Part shown: in pieces, positions 52,715-61,140 of the stretch | Layout: each line of letters starts with the position of its first letter | Numbering within the stretch: position 1 is the stretch's first letter | From: UBA10349 sp003485905 | Lineage (GTDB): Bacteria; Pseudomonadota; Gammaproteobacteria; Arenicellales; Arenicellaceae | Reading direction: 5' to 3' | DNA: 64,000 bases | Assembly: GCA_943787185.1 (NCBI GenBank) | Contig: CALSLL010000002.1 | Coordinates: 930,001-994,000, forward strand | Notes under the pieces: model-generated | Seen by the model: the letters and a program-made list of their open reading frames with translations, nothing else | Database searches by the model: none | What the model was told of the DNA's origin: nothing | Made by a program: the position numbers and the translations under genes

Positions 52715-53347
52715 ATGTTGAATTTGATCATCAATTTGAACCATCATTGTCGACGCGGCCTTATCCTATTGTTCGCGGCTTTAACTTTGGTTACAGCAGC
52801 TTGTACGGAGGGGGAACCTCCAGTGGTAGCAGAAGCCGCAATAGTAGAGCCTGTTGTGACTGAACCATCTGTGGCGGCGCCTGAACCCGTCGTAGAATCT
52901 GTTCAGAACGAAGAATTGGAAAGCGCGCCTGTAATGGTGCACGGGTTCGAGTTATCGGACCTGGAAGGCACAATGCGTAGTTCAGACGAATGGAACGGCA
53001 AACCCCTATTGGTGAATTTTTGGGCTACTTGGTGTGTTCCTTGTCGAAAAGAAATGCCTGCGCTAATGGAGTTGCACGAAAAGTATGCAGACCAAGGCTT
53101 TGAAGTTATTGGGATAGCGGCAGATGAGTTGGAAAAGATTAATGTCTTCCTTGAGAAAACTCCAGTTAGTTACCCGTTGCTTTACGGTGAAATGACTTCG
53201 GTATTCGAATTAAGCGATAGCTACGGTAATACGATTGGCGTACTTCCACATTCAGCATTCGTCGATCGAGATGGTGTAGTTCGGCACACCAAAGTTGGTG
53301 AAATTACTATTGAAGAAGCTGAAGAACTAATACTCGATATTCTTTGA
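52715..53347 (+). CDS. TlpA/ResA-like thioredoxin-fold lipoprotein
   Basis: GGAGAG lies eight bases before the ATG at 52715; in-frame ATGs at 52658 and 52682 have none. A lipobox-like end (VTAAC) suggests a lipid anchor, followed by a Pro/Glu/Val-rich linker. The thioredoxin-fold domain has VHGFELSDLEGTMRSSDEW and the redox motif FWATWCVPCRKEM, then FEVIGIAADE and a cis-Pro region VLPHSAFVDRDG. It probably reduces periplasmic disulfides, for example in cytochrome maturation. Placement next to the selenium region may be coincidental. Confidence 0.85.
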   Translation: MLNLIINLNHHCRRGLILLFAALTLVTAACTEGEPPVVAEAAIVEPVVTEPSVAAPEPVVESVQNEELESAPVMVHGFELSDLEGTMRSSDEWNGKPLLVNFWATWCVPCRKEMPALMELHEKYADQGFEVIGIAADELEKINVFLEKTPVSYPLLYGEMTSVFELSDSYGNTIGVLPHSAFVDRDGVVRHTKVGEITIEEAEELILDIL

Positions 53348-53697
53348 GCCAAAACACCAAACCTTTGACAACTCTGTGATGTGATAGAGGTTTGGCTCGG
53401 CTGAATAAAGTCTTTACTCAGAGTTTTAGGCTAAGGGGCCTCTCCAGGGTAGGTCGTTAGAACGAGTGTCTGAGTAAATGTTGGTTAACCGCCGGTTTTG
53501 ACGTTTCGTAACATATCGTATGTATGTCGATATTTTGTTGGAAATTTATTAGCCGCTGAAAGATAATGCGACGGCTGACGATTTACCTACAACCTTATAT
53601 GCAAGGCACTCTTTAAGTTAGTTTGTTTAAAAGGCACGATTTCAAATATGTAGTAAGTGGTTCGGCAATAACTTCAGAATACTAATTTAGAGAGACT
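53348..53697. other. Intergenic region with a candidate structured RNA
   Basis: The 350 bases after the TlpA-like gene hold a CCAAACCT/AGGTTTGG inverted repeat (53357 and 53388), then the 66-base structured element at 53413. The remainder up to 53697 has no coding signal. Confidence 0.5.
53413..53478 (+). ncRNA. Candidate structured RNA with three-way junction
   Basis: TTTACTCAGA (53413-53422) and TCTGAGTAAA (53469-53478) form a perfect 10-base outer stem. Inside are two possible hairpins: AGGC/GCCT (53428-53431 with 53438-53441) and TCGT/ACGA with a TAGA loop (53454-53465). There is no T run after it, so it is not a standard terminator. Function and transcription are unknown. Confidence 0.35.
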
Positions 53698-55188
53698 ATG
53701 ACCGTAAATAGCGCAATGACCACTAAAGTAGAGAAGCTACACGTGGGTCGTTACACATTTGCGGCCATATTGTGCTTCTTATTTGCATCCCCTTCGATTG
53801 CTGATGGCGGCTATTTACGCACGTCAGCCCCATTGGATGAACAACGCGGATATTGCCTCGATGTTGCAGGTTTTGGTGTTAATGCACGTCCTGATGAGCC
53901 TTTGCGTTTACATACCTGTAAATATGGCGAAGATAATGTCGATCAAATGTTTAAGTGGGTGGATGAGGCAAGCGGTCATGTTTCGATACCTGCATATGAT
54001 CGCTGTTTGGCAGCCGGTTCAACTCAACCAGGTGCTGATTTATATGTAAAGGAATGTAGTGATTCTGAATTGCAGGCCTGGACGTTTGTACCAAATGGGA
54101 ATCTTAGTTTGCGTGCACACCCAGAGCTTTGTGTAACGGTCGGTGAAGAACGCATGGATGCCGGTTCAGATCCTTTGGTGTTTCCGGGGTATGGGTGGCG
54201 AACTTCAACTGTGGATGTATGTCGGGGTCGCGGAGATGAACTTCAAGATCTTCGCTGGGGTAGAGAAGACGAGCAGCGCCGCGGAGTCGCAAATGCGCTT
54301 CGAAATGGCATGCCAGATGATATTGCCAACGGAATTCTTGCCATAAGTAAGGATAATAAAGACGTTCTTGCCAGAACCAGAACGTTGTACGAAGGCGTTA
54401 GTTATACTACATATCGACCAAGTGAGGTGGAAACTACTGCAGATATTGCCTACGGCGAGAATGAAAGACATCTGCTAGATGTACATGTTGATACCAGGCG
54501 CCGTGGCGATGCGTTACAACCCGTAGTAATGTTTTTTCATGGTGGTGGTTTCGTGCGCGGCAATAAAGATGGCAACAGAAATGTCGCAGAATACTACGCC
54601 AGTATGGGATTGGTAGGAGTCACTGCGACATATCGGCTGGCTCCAGAGGCAAGTTGGCCAGATGGTGCAAATGATGTTGGTGCTGCAATTAGCTGGGTTA
54701 GTGAAAATATCGCTGAATATGGTGGTAATCCTGAACAGATATACGTGATTGGCAAATCCGCTGGTGGCGGGCATGTCGCAACCTATGCGTTGCGTCCGGA
54801 AGTGTTAGATAATGAATTTCCGGAAGTTGCGGGAGTAATTCTTGTCAGTGGAAGTTATGCGGCAAATGCAGATCATCCCTCTGATTCACAAAAGGCTTAT
54901 TTTGGTGATGACTTAACTAGCTGGAGCGGCAAAGAAGTATTAGGCAATATAACTCGCACCAGTATTCCGATAATGCTAACCAGTTCGGAGTTTGACCTGA
55001 CGGGTTTGGGGTTAAACGCTTTACAATTAGCAAATGAGTTTGCTGCCAAGAATGAGGACGGTACTTTGCCGCGTATACGGCAGTTGCCAGGACACAATCA
55101 TTATTCACCAAACATGTCGATTGGAACATCGGATAGAATGTTAAGTGATGAAATTCTTGATTTTGTATTGAGTGGTGCAAATCAATAA
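53698..55188 (+). CDS. Secreted fusion: six-cysteine trefoil-like module plus alpha/beta hydrolase (copy 2)
   Basis: After the signal peptide (ending PSIADG) the trefoil-like module (about residues 38-175) repeats the three Cys pairs of the protein at 3375: GYCLDVAGFG/HTCK, DRCLAA/KECSD and ELCVTV/DVCRG. The hydrolase domain has HGGGFVRGN, nucleophile GKSAGGGHVATY, the acid region SSEFDLTGLGL and catalytic His in GHNHYSPNMSIGTSD. The SIGTSD segment is also in the 3375 protein (SIGTSDTQS), so the two are paralogues along the whole length. Most likely a periplasmic or surface esterase for an acylated carbohydrate. A cytochrome-propeller gene follows 68 bases later. Confidence 0.84.
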   Translation: MTVNSAMTTKVEKLHVGRYTFAAILCFLFASPSIADGGYLRTSAPLDEQRGYCLDVAGFGVNARPDEPLRLHTCKYGEDNVDQMFKWVDEASGHVSIPAYDRCLAAGSTQPGADLYVKECSDSELQAWTFVPNGNLSLRAHPELCVTVGEERMDAGSDPLVFPGYGWRTSTVDVCRGRGDELQDLRWGREDEQRRGVANALRNGMPDDIANGILAISKDNKDVLARTRTLYEGVSYTTYRPSEVETTADIAYGENERHLLDVHVDTRRRGDALQPVVMFFHGGGFVRGNKDGNRNVAEYYASMGLVGVTATYRLAPEASWPDGANDVGAAISWVSENIAEYGGNPEQIYVIGKSAGGGHVATYALRPEVLDNEFPEVAGVILVSGSYAANADHPSDSQKAYFGDDLTSWSGKEVLGNITRTSIPIMLTSSEFDLTGLGLNALQLANEFAAKNEDGTLPRIRQLPGHNHYSPNMSIGTSDRMLSDEILDFVLSGANQ

Positions 55189-55256
55189 AGCGTTAGTATT
55201 ATTTACTATAAAAAACCAACAAGACTAATACGGCTAAATGCCTGGAGTACCGATTT

Positions 55257-56999
55257 ATGAAATATCTCGCTAAAGTTTTTACTTTGATCTGCCTGCCAGT
55301 AATAAGTATGACAGCAAGCGGTCAAGCTTCTGTAGATGAACTGGTCGCCCGCGGTCAGGAACTATTTCACTCTGATATTGGCTGTAAGGTTTGTCATGCC
55401 GATACCGGTGAAGGTTTGGTAGGTCCTTCTATCTTGTATGGGCCGACGCCAGTAGATATTTTTGATCAGTTGGAGAGCAACCCGGTAATGGGTGTGATCG
55501 TCGAAAAAATGGATCCCTCGGATGAGGATCTTGCTGCAATCTCTATGTATATACGGACACTGGCTAACCTACCCGTAGAAGAGGGGATGGCGGAGCAGTG
55601 GCTGGCTGGGCTTGCTGCGGTTAAGGATAATCAGGCTGAGCGTATTGAATTCGCCAAGACGCCTAGAGATCTTCAGATTGAGGGTATCGAGCGGTTTACA
55701 TCGGTACAGGAAACATGGACGCGCCGCTCTATAGAAGGCAGTGTGTGGAGTGAGTACCCATCGCGGATTGTTGCGACCTGGGACGCCGGTGAACCAAAAT
55801 TTACACCTGAGCCAGGAAAAACATACTGGTATGAAAATGTCGGTACAACCAGTTCTCCTTCGGTATTGTATGAAGGCTATCAGCCGCCATCAAGTAATGC
55901 ATTGGTTGTTGGTGATGCTGAAACGATGGAAATTATAGCGAGTTATCAGATTCCGGATAATCTGCGTTCGGTGGTTCATACTTCCGCGATGTCACCTGAT
56001 GGCAAGTATGCTTACATGGTTGGGCCACGAGAACCTGGTCCTGATGGAGAACCTGATCCATCAGGTTCAACCACAATGATAGTTCTTGATGCCCTTACTT
56101 TGCAGCATGTTGCGCAGGTGACCATCGGTGCTCGGTTACATCACGGGCAGGTTTTCGGCGATAAGGTTCTATTCGATAACTTCACTCGAGACGCTGATGG
56201 CTTAGGCATGTTTCTTTATGACCCAGACACTAATGAAGTAATGGGTGGTATTAAAGATATTGATATGGGTGGTTTTGTTTATACAGTTTGGACAGATATA
56301 GATTACGAATATATCTATGCGCTTATGGAGCCAGCCGGTTATGCACCGGGTCGTGGCACGGGAATGCGTGGTGCTACGATGATGTATCAAGGTAACTTAA
56401 TGGCAATGCGTCCGTTTTGGATTGCTAAAATCGATCCAAAATCTTGGGAAGTCGTTGACGAGTTCCCGATTCCAGGCTATCGACCAAACTGGATAACAGT
56501 CGATTCTGCGAAAGAGTATTTATACGTTATTACTACCACCTCTCAGGTTTCAAAGGTCGATATTAATACTGGTGAAGTTTTGTGGACAAATGGTACAGGG
56601 ATTGGTCCTTACGGCGGATCCTTGAATGCCGACGAGTCCGAGTATTGGGTCGCAGATAAGGGTGAAGCAGCGCATCATCTAGGCCGTACTATTACCGTGA
56701 TTGACACCGAAAGTGGTCATGCTACGGATACTCTGTTTGGTGCCTATAAGGTCGACCATGTGTTGCTTTCTCCAAATGGTAAAGAAATGTGGGCCACTAG
56801 TAACGGAGAAGGGCGCATATATGTCTATGATGTCGAAACCAAAGAGATTATTAAGAAAATCGATATGCCAGGCAATGGTGACGCCCATGGTTTGATCTGG
56901 GTGCATTACGACGAAAATGGACAACCAATAACTGTACGTGACCAGGGTAATTTCCATGGCGGAATTAATCCGGCGCTAGGCAAGGTTCTGGACTACTAG
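55257..56999 (+). CDS. Secreted fusion of c-type cytochrome and beta-propeller
   Basis: The signal peptide ends TASGQ. A heme motif GCKVCH (residues 42-47) sits in a short class I cytochrome domain with the axial Met in GVIVEKMDPSDEDLAAISMYIRTL. From about residue 160 the chain is a seven- or eight-bladed propeller of YVTN/YncE type: NALVVGDAETMEIIASY, VVHTSAMSPDGKYAYMVG, IVLDALTLQHVAQVTIG, TVIDTESGHATDTLFG, VLLSPNGKEMWATSNG and IYVYDVETKEIIKKIDM. Similar fusions occur among periplasmic dehydrogenase and nitrite-reductase-like proteins, but no d1 heme site is seen. An electron-transfer sensor or dehydrogenase role is inferred. Confidence 0.82.
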   Translation: MKYLAKVFTLICLPVISMTASGQASVDELVARGQELFHSDIGCKVCHADTGEGLVGPSILYGPTPVDIFDQLESNPVMGVIVEKMDPSDEDLAAISMYIRTLANLPVEEGMAEQWLAGLAAVKDNQAERIEFAKTPRDLQIEGIERFTSVQETWTRRSIEGSVWSEYPSRIVATWDAGEPKFTPEPGKTYWYENVGTTSSPSVLYEGYQPPSSNALVVGDAETMEIIASYQIPDNLRSVVHTSAMSPDGKYAYMVGPREPGPDGEPDPSGSTTMIVLDALTLQHVAQVTIGARLHHGQVFGDKVLFDNFTRDADGLGMFLYDPDTNEVMGGIKDIDMGGFVYTVWTDIDYEYIYALMEPAGYAPGRGTGMRGATMMYQGNLMAMRPFWIAKIDPKSWEVVDEFPIPGYRPNWITVDSAKEYLYVITTTSQVSKVDINTGEVLWTNGTGIGPYGGSLNADESEYWVADKGEAAHHLGRTITVIDTESGHATDTLFGAYKVDHVLLSPNGKEMWATSNGEGRIYVYDVETKEIIKKIDMPGNGDAHGLIWVHYDENGQPITVRDQGNFHGGINPALGKVLDY

Positions 57000-57005
57000 G
57001 TTTTG

Positions 57006-57042
57006 TACTGCTCGCTACTAGAGAGTAGTGGGCAGTATTTTA
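57006..57042 (+). terminator. Intrinsic terminator
   Basis: A 14-base stem with two G-T pairs (57006-57019 with 57024-57037) surrounds an AGAG loop and ends in TTTT, six bases after the propeller gene's stop. Confidence 0.85.
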
Positions 57043-57099
57043 GTAACTTTAAGACTAAATACGATCCAGAATTAATAACTAAAGAGAGCTGGAGAAAAG

Positions 57100-57864
57100 G
57101 TGAATAATATATTTAGGTTGGGTAAGAATAAGTTGGTTAGTCAAGGCGCTCACAAAACGTGCACAGCTCTTGCGGCCATGCTAATTCTGGTCGCTGGCCT
57201 CGTAGCACCGGTCGCGACGTTTGCCGATACTATTGCAATGATTGGTACTGGTTCAGTCGGTAGTGCTCTAGGGCCACGATTTGCAAGCCTTGGACATCAG
57301 ATTATTTACGGTTCACGCAGCCCAGAGACCGAGGAAGTAATCGCTTTGGTCAAAGCGACTGGTAACGATGCATCTGCAACTACTCCTGCCGCAGCCGCTC
57401 GTGAGGCAGATATTATAGTACTTGCAGTACCCTGGGCGGTTGCAGAAGAGGTTGCGATAGGACTAGGAGATCTGTCCGGTAAAATCATTATCGATCCGAT
57501 TAATCCACGGGTTTTTGATGACGAAGGTTGGGCAGACTATCCTAGCTATACCTCGAATGCCGAGCGGATCCAAATTCTCGCTCCACAAGCAAAAGTGGTA
57601 AAAGCGTTTAGTACTATTAGTGTCGATACAATGATTGATCCGACGCTAGTTGATCACCCTCTAACAATTCCGCTGGTCGGGAATGATGCCGACGCAAAAA
57701 AAGTAGTTGCCGAGATATGTGAAGCGCTAGGTTTTGAAACTATGGATTTTGGACCAGTGCGTTACGCCCATGTCCTGGAAGGTTTGTATTTATTACGCGG
57801 TAATGCCAGGCTTTATGATAACTATTTTGAGTGGAACTATCCTGCGAGCAAGCGGGCCAGATAG
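57100..57864 (+). CDS. Exported NAD(P)-binding oxidoreductase of F420-dependent-reductase type
   Basis: A GTG with GGAG eight bases upstream starts the frame. A hydrophobic leader (ALAAMLILVAGLVAPVATFAD) precedes a Rossmann fold: MIGTGSVGSALGPRFASLGHQ with the GxGxxG motif, YGSRSPETEEVI, IIVLAVPWAVAEEV and VKAFSTISVDTM. This is the NADP-dependent F420-reductase-like group common in non-F420 bacteria, where it acts on unknown substrates. Arg in GSRSPE suggests NADP preference. The leader is odd for the fold, as with the SDR at 30173. Confidence 0.8.
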   Translation: MNNIFRLGKNKLVSQGAHKTCTALAAMLILVAGLVAPVATFADTIAMIGTGSVGSALGPRFASLGHQIIYGSRSPETEEVIALVKATGNDASATTPAAAAREADIIVLAVPWAVAEEVAIGLGDLSGKIIIDPINPRVFDDEGWADYPSYTSNAERIQILAPQAKVVKAFSTISVDTMIDPTLVDHPLTIPLVGNDADAKKVVAEICEALGFETMDFGPVRYAHVLEGLYLLRGNARLYDNYFEWNYPASKRAR

Positions 57865-58078
57865 CCTAGATCTGGGACTGAAGTGCTAACGTAGTCCTTA
57901 CAAACCTTTAGCATTCGTACGAAACCAATACTCTGGGGCGAGTAATAGCTTGATCGCTACTACTTGCTGAGGAAATAAATGCATCTTGATATCAAGCCTA
58001 AGCAGTAGCTAACTATTGATGAGAGAGCGTAAACACATTCATAAACTTATAAAGATATAGAACAGAGGAACATGCAAA

Positions 58079-59044
58079 ATGAGTACATTTAAAGTCGTCC
58101 TGACAGACAATATTTTCCCGGATTTAATTATTGAGCGGGAGATGCTTGCGAAAGTTGATGCTGAATTAGTCGAAGTTACTGACCCTTCAAAATTGGCCGA
58201 AGAAGTAAAGGACGCGGATGCGGTAATAAACACTTACGCTGAGCTTACTGCCGATATCATCGGTGGTATGGAGAAGTGTCGCTTGATTATTCGGAATGGT
58301 ATCGGAGTGAATACCATTGACGTTGATGCCTGTAACGAGAATGGAATTATGGTGGGTAATATTCCGACCTACTGCATCGAGGAGGTAGCAACTCACGCTA
58401 TTTCATTGATGCTTACTCTTAACCGTAGGATATTTTTGTATAACAATAGTGTCAGATCTGGCGTGTGGGATGTTAAGAAAGGATCCCCGATTCAATCAGT
58501 CGTGGGTGCAACACTGGGCTTGGTAGGTTTCGGAAGGATTCCTCGCTTGATTAACGAGCGAGCGCTTGCTCTTGGAATGAAAGTTCTAGCTTACGATCCA
58601 TTTGTAAGTGCAGAAGACGCCACAGCCGTCGGAGCGCAAAAGGCAGAAATTGATGAAGTGATTAGCGAAAGTGACTTTATCTCTATTCATTGCCCACTTA
58701 CCCCAGATACACGTGGAATGTTTAACTATGAAGCCTTCACCGCGATGAAGGACTCAGCGTACCTTATCAACACGGCTCGTGGACCGGTAATAAACGAACC
58801 AGACCTTGTTAGAGCACTTGAAGAGAATTTGATCGGTGGTGCGGGTTTAGACGTGCTTATGGAAGATCGTGGTCAAACAGATCATCCATTGTATGCGTTT
58901 GATAACGTAATCATTACGCCGCATGCTGCCTGGTACTCAGAACAATCTATTCTTCGTCGTAGAACTCAGACGGTAGATAGTGTTATGGAAGTGTTGCAAG
59001 ATCGTGAGCCACATTCATTCTTGAATAAGGGCAAGATGAAGTAA
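58079..59044 (+). CDS. D-2-hydroxyacid dehydrogenase (CtBP-like)
   Basis: The 321-aa cytosolic enzyme has no signal peptide. The NAD-binding domain has VVGATLGLVGFGRIPRLI (GxGxxxxx type), then the catalytic Arg in INTARGPVINEPDL, the Glu in AGLDVLMEDRG and the His in ITPHAAWYS. The fold and sequence resemble the C-terminal-binding-protein group of D-isomer-specific 2-hydroxyacid dehydrogenases. It likely reduces a 2-keto acid to the D-hydroxy acid. It is closed by a long perfect inverted repeat. Confidence 0.88.
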   Translation: MSTFKVVLTDNIFPDLIIEREMLAKVDAELVEVTDPSKLAEEVKDADAVINTYAELTADIIGGMEKCRLIIRNGIGVNTIDVDACNENGIMVGNIPTYCIEEVATHAISLMLTLNRRIFLYNNSVRSGVWDVKKGSPIQSVVGATLGLVGFGRIPRLINERALALGMKVLAYDPFVSAEDATAVGAQKAEIDEVISESDFISIHCPLTPDTRGMFNYEAFTAMKDSAYLINTARGPVINEPDLVRALEENLIGGAGLDVLMEDRGQTDHPLYAFDNVIITPHAAWYSEQSILRRRTQTVDSVMEVLQDREPHSFLNKGKMK

Positions 59045-59071
59045 GACCACTTTATTTATAATTAAAGATGA

Positions 59072-59112
59072 GAGTCAGAATAATCGCCAAAAAATACAGA
59101 TTATTCTGACTC
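59072..59112. terminator. Perfect 14-base inverted repeat between convergent genes
   Basis: GAGTCAGAATAATC and GATTATTCTGACTC enclose a 13-base A-rich loop. There is no T run, but its place between two convergent genes points to a bidirectional terminator or transcript-end stabiliser. Confidence 0.6.
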
Positions 59113-59120
59113 GAATATCG

Positions 59121-59504
59121 TTACCTGCTTTGATTAGCGCCTAGTATTCCGATCGTTGAGAATAGAACCGCTAGAAGCCATGTGATTGGCCCAAAAGCAC
59201 CCGGTATAAGGGCTACATACCCAGGGATGATGAGATATATAATATAGCCGATGTCGCCAACACTGACGACAATGAGGTTGAGCCAATATCCTAAGCGGCT
59301 ATTTTTCCAGTTTAGAAATATTCCAACGACAATTCCAAAGATAGCAAAGAACAAGAGGTTCCAAGCATCTTGAAATATTCGACCCTGTATCAATCCCGGG
59401 TCTAAAGTTTCCCCTAATGTATACACAGCTTTAGCCGCGACTATGTGTAAAATGCCCCATATAACATAGGTAATCGCTCCCAGCTTGGCAAAAATATTAC
59501 TCAT
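59121..59504 (-). CDS. Small four-helix membrane protein (127 aa)
   Basis: The protein is nearly all hydrophobic: LGAITYVIWGILHIVAAKAVYTL, LLFFAIFGIVVGIFLNW, LGYWLNLIVVSVGDIGYIIYLI and GPITWLLAVLFSTIGILGAN. Four helices with both ends inside are plausible. It resembles short uncharacterised membrane proteins often found near oxidoreductases, but I do not recognise the family. GAGAGA precedes the ATG. The gene is convergent with the dehydrogenase at 58079. Confidence 0.65.
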   Translation of the reverse strand: MSNIFAKLGAITYVIWGILHIVAAKAVYTLGETLDPGLIQGRIFQDAWNLLFFAIFGIVVGIFLNWKNSRLGYWLNLIVVSVGDIGYIIYLIIPGYVALIPGAFGPITWLLAVLFSTIGILGANQSR

Positions 59505-59822
59505 ATTTTTCTCTCCTGTACGGTTTAAAACTTACTGTTAAAGAAATAGACGGTTGGTAGTTTACACCTTACTCTGCCTGTTCTCGGTGTGTGCTTAAGA
59601 TATAAGCAGTAATATCTAAGCCGATGGATCAGAAGCAGACAAAAGCATTGGCAAAACGAACTGTAGAAGACTTTTTGACCCTAAAACTATAATTGATGTT
59701 CAGGCCTTAAAAAGACCTGGCCTCACCAAAATATTTTAGGTGTAATTTCAGTAGGTAGAGTAGTTGCTAGTGCTTAGATTTGTCCCTAGAATAAGCTCTC
59801 AATTATTTTTGGGGGTAAGAAC
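59505..59822. other. Divergent intergenic region
   Basis: The 318 bases separate the small membrane protein gene and NHL copy 3. An AGGCC/GGCCT hairpin with internal AAAAAGACCT lies near 59702-59724. GGGGGT lies just before the ATG at 59823. Nothing coding was supported. Confidence 0.45.
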
Positions 59823-61097
59823 ATGAAAAACAGTCGTGGTACAGCTTCGAGTAAGTTTCTCAGGAGTATTGGTATAGGTTTATTGGTCGTACCAGTCATG
59901 GGTGTGGTGGCGCAGACTTCTGTACCTGAAGGGATTTCGGCAGTTCCAGGGCAAAGGGGCGGCCAAGATGCTTTTGGCCCGTATGACGTTGTAGAAGGTT
60001 GGCCTAGAGGTGTTTTGGGATTACCCGAACATGAAGCGTGGACTACCGGCTCTGGACAAAGCATCTTTGCTGAAAGTCCGGATAGAATTTTTCTACTGCA
60101 TCGTGGCGAGCTTCCAAACATCGAAACGCCAGAACAGCAAGTATACGAAGAGGCTGGACCAAGCCTTGCTTTCCCAGTACGGCAACTACCGTGGCGGAAT
60201 GCATCGGTGGGAATACGATCCAGCTTACCCGGCGCAATCGATGGTGATGATACTGACCGAGGAACCTCTGGTGTAGATCACCGTTGGGAACACATTCTGG
60301 TTGTTGTTAACCGTGAAGGTGAAGTGATCGAAGAGTGGACGCAATGGGATCACTTGTTTCGTCGGCCACATTACGTCACGATTAATCCGTACGATCCGGA
60401 AAAACACGTCTGGATTGTTGATGACTTTCGACACGCGATATTCAAATTTACCAATGATGGTTCAGAACTAGTTCAAACCATTGGTATTCCGAACGAGCCT
60501 GGAAATGACGAGACTCATTTTAATCGGCCGACATTTTTGGCGTTCCTACCGGACGCTATGTTTGTCGCTGATGGCTACGCGAATACGCGTGTAGTTAAGT
60601 ACGATAACGAAGGAAATTACGTCAGCACTTGGGGTGAAAAAGGTACTCCACCTAACGAAATACGGCCTAATTACATGAATAATGTTCATGGTATTGCGGT
60701 GAATGCCGAAACTCGAATGGTGTACGTTAATGACCGTGCAAACAATCGAGTACAAGTGTTTGATGAAAATGGTGTATATCAAGATGAGTGGAGCTTCGGC
60801 CCCGAGCCAACCGATATTCACTTAATTTATATCGGAGCCGATAACGTCTTGTGGGCAGCCGATAGAGCCACTACAAAAATATTGGGTTATACCCTGGATG
60901 GTACATTGATATACAGCTGGGGTGTGTTTGGTGACTTTGCCGGGGCACAGTGGGGTGTGCACGGTTTAAGCGTCGATCAGGAAGGGAATTTCTATATTGC
61001 TGAAGTGGGGAACGGGCGAACTCAGAAGTACACGCCCCGGGCAGGTGCAAGACCAGAAACAATGTTAGGTAAGCCCGTCTATTCCGCTTGGGAGTAG
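59823..61097 (+). CDS. Secreted NHL-repeat six-bladed beta-propeller (copy 3)
   Basis: A signal peptide (ending GVVAQ) is followed by the same blade series as copies at 25213 and 31110: RGGQDAFGPYDVVEGWP, PDRIFLLHRGELPNIETPE, VNREGEVIEEWTQWDHL, NPYDPEKHVWIVDDFRHAIFKF, DAMFVADGYANTRVVKYDNEG, VYVNDRANNRVQVFDENG and NFYIAEVGNGRTQKY. It is closest by eye to copy 2 in the first part. The esterase at 61141 follows after 43 bases, so one operon is likely. Function within the family is unknown. Confidence 0.85.
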   Translation: MKNSRGTASSKFLRSIGIGLLVVPVMGVVAQTSVPEGISAVPGQRGGQDAFGPYDVVEGWPRGVLGLPEHEAWTTGSGQSIFAESPDRIFLLHRGELPNIETPEQQVYEEAGPSLAFPVRQLPWRNASVGIRSSLPGAIDGDDTDRGTSGVDHRWEHILVVVNREGEVIEEWTQWDHLFRRPHYVTINPYDPEKHVWIVDDFRHAIFKFTNDGSELVQTIGIPNEPGNDETHFNRPTFLAFLPDAMFVADGYANTRVVKYDNEGNYVSTWGEKGTPPNEIRPNYMNNVHGIAVNAETRMVYVNDRANNRVQVFDENGVYQDEWSFGPEPTDIHLIYIGADNVLWAADRATTKILGYTLDGTLIYSWGVFGDFAGAQWGVHGLSVDQEGNFYIAEVGNGRTQKYTPRAGARPETMLGKPVYSAWE

Positions 61098-61140
61098 TCG
61101 TTATTACGTTGTTAATTAAAGAATTTAATTGGAGTTACTA

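Noticed and set aside
42020..55188. Further selenoproteins in the window
   Set aside because: SelD (Cys22), the TlpA-like protein (WCVPC) and the other thiol proteins use Cys at the relevant place. No other family-consistent frame was seen to continue through a TGA.
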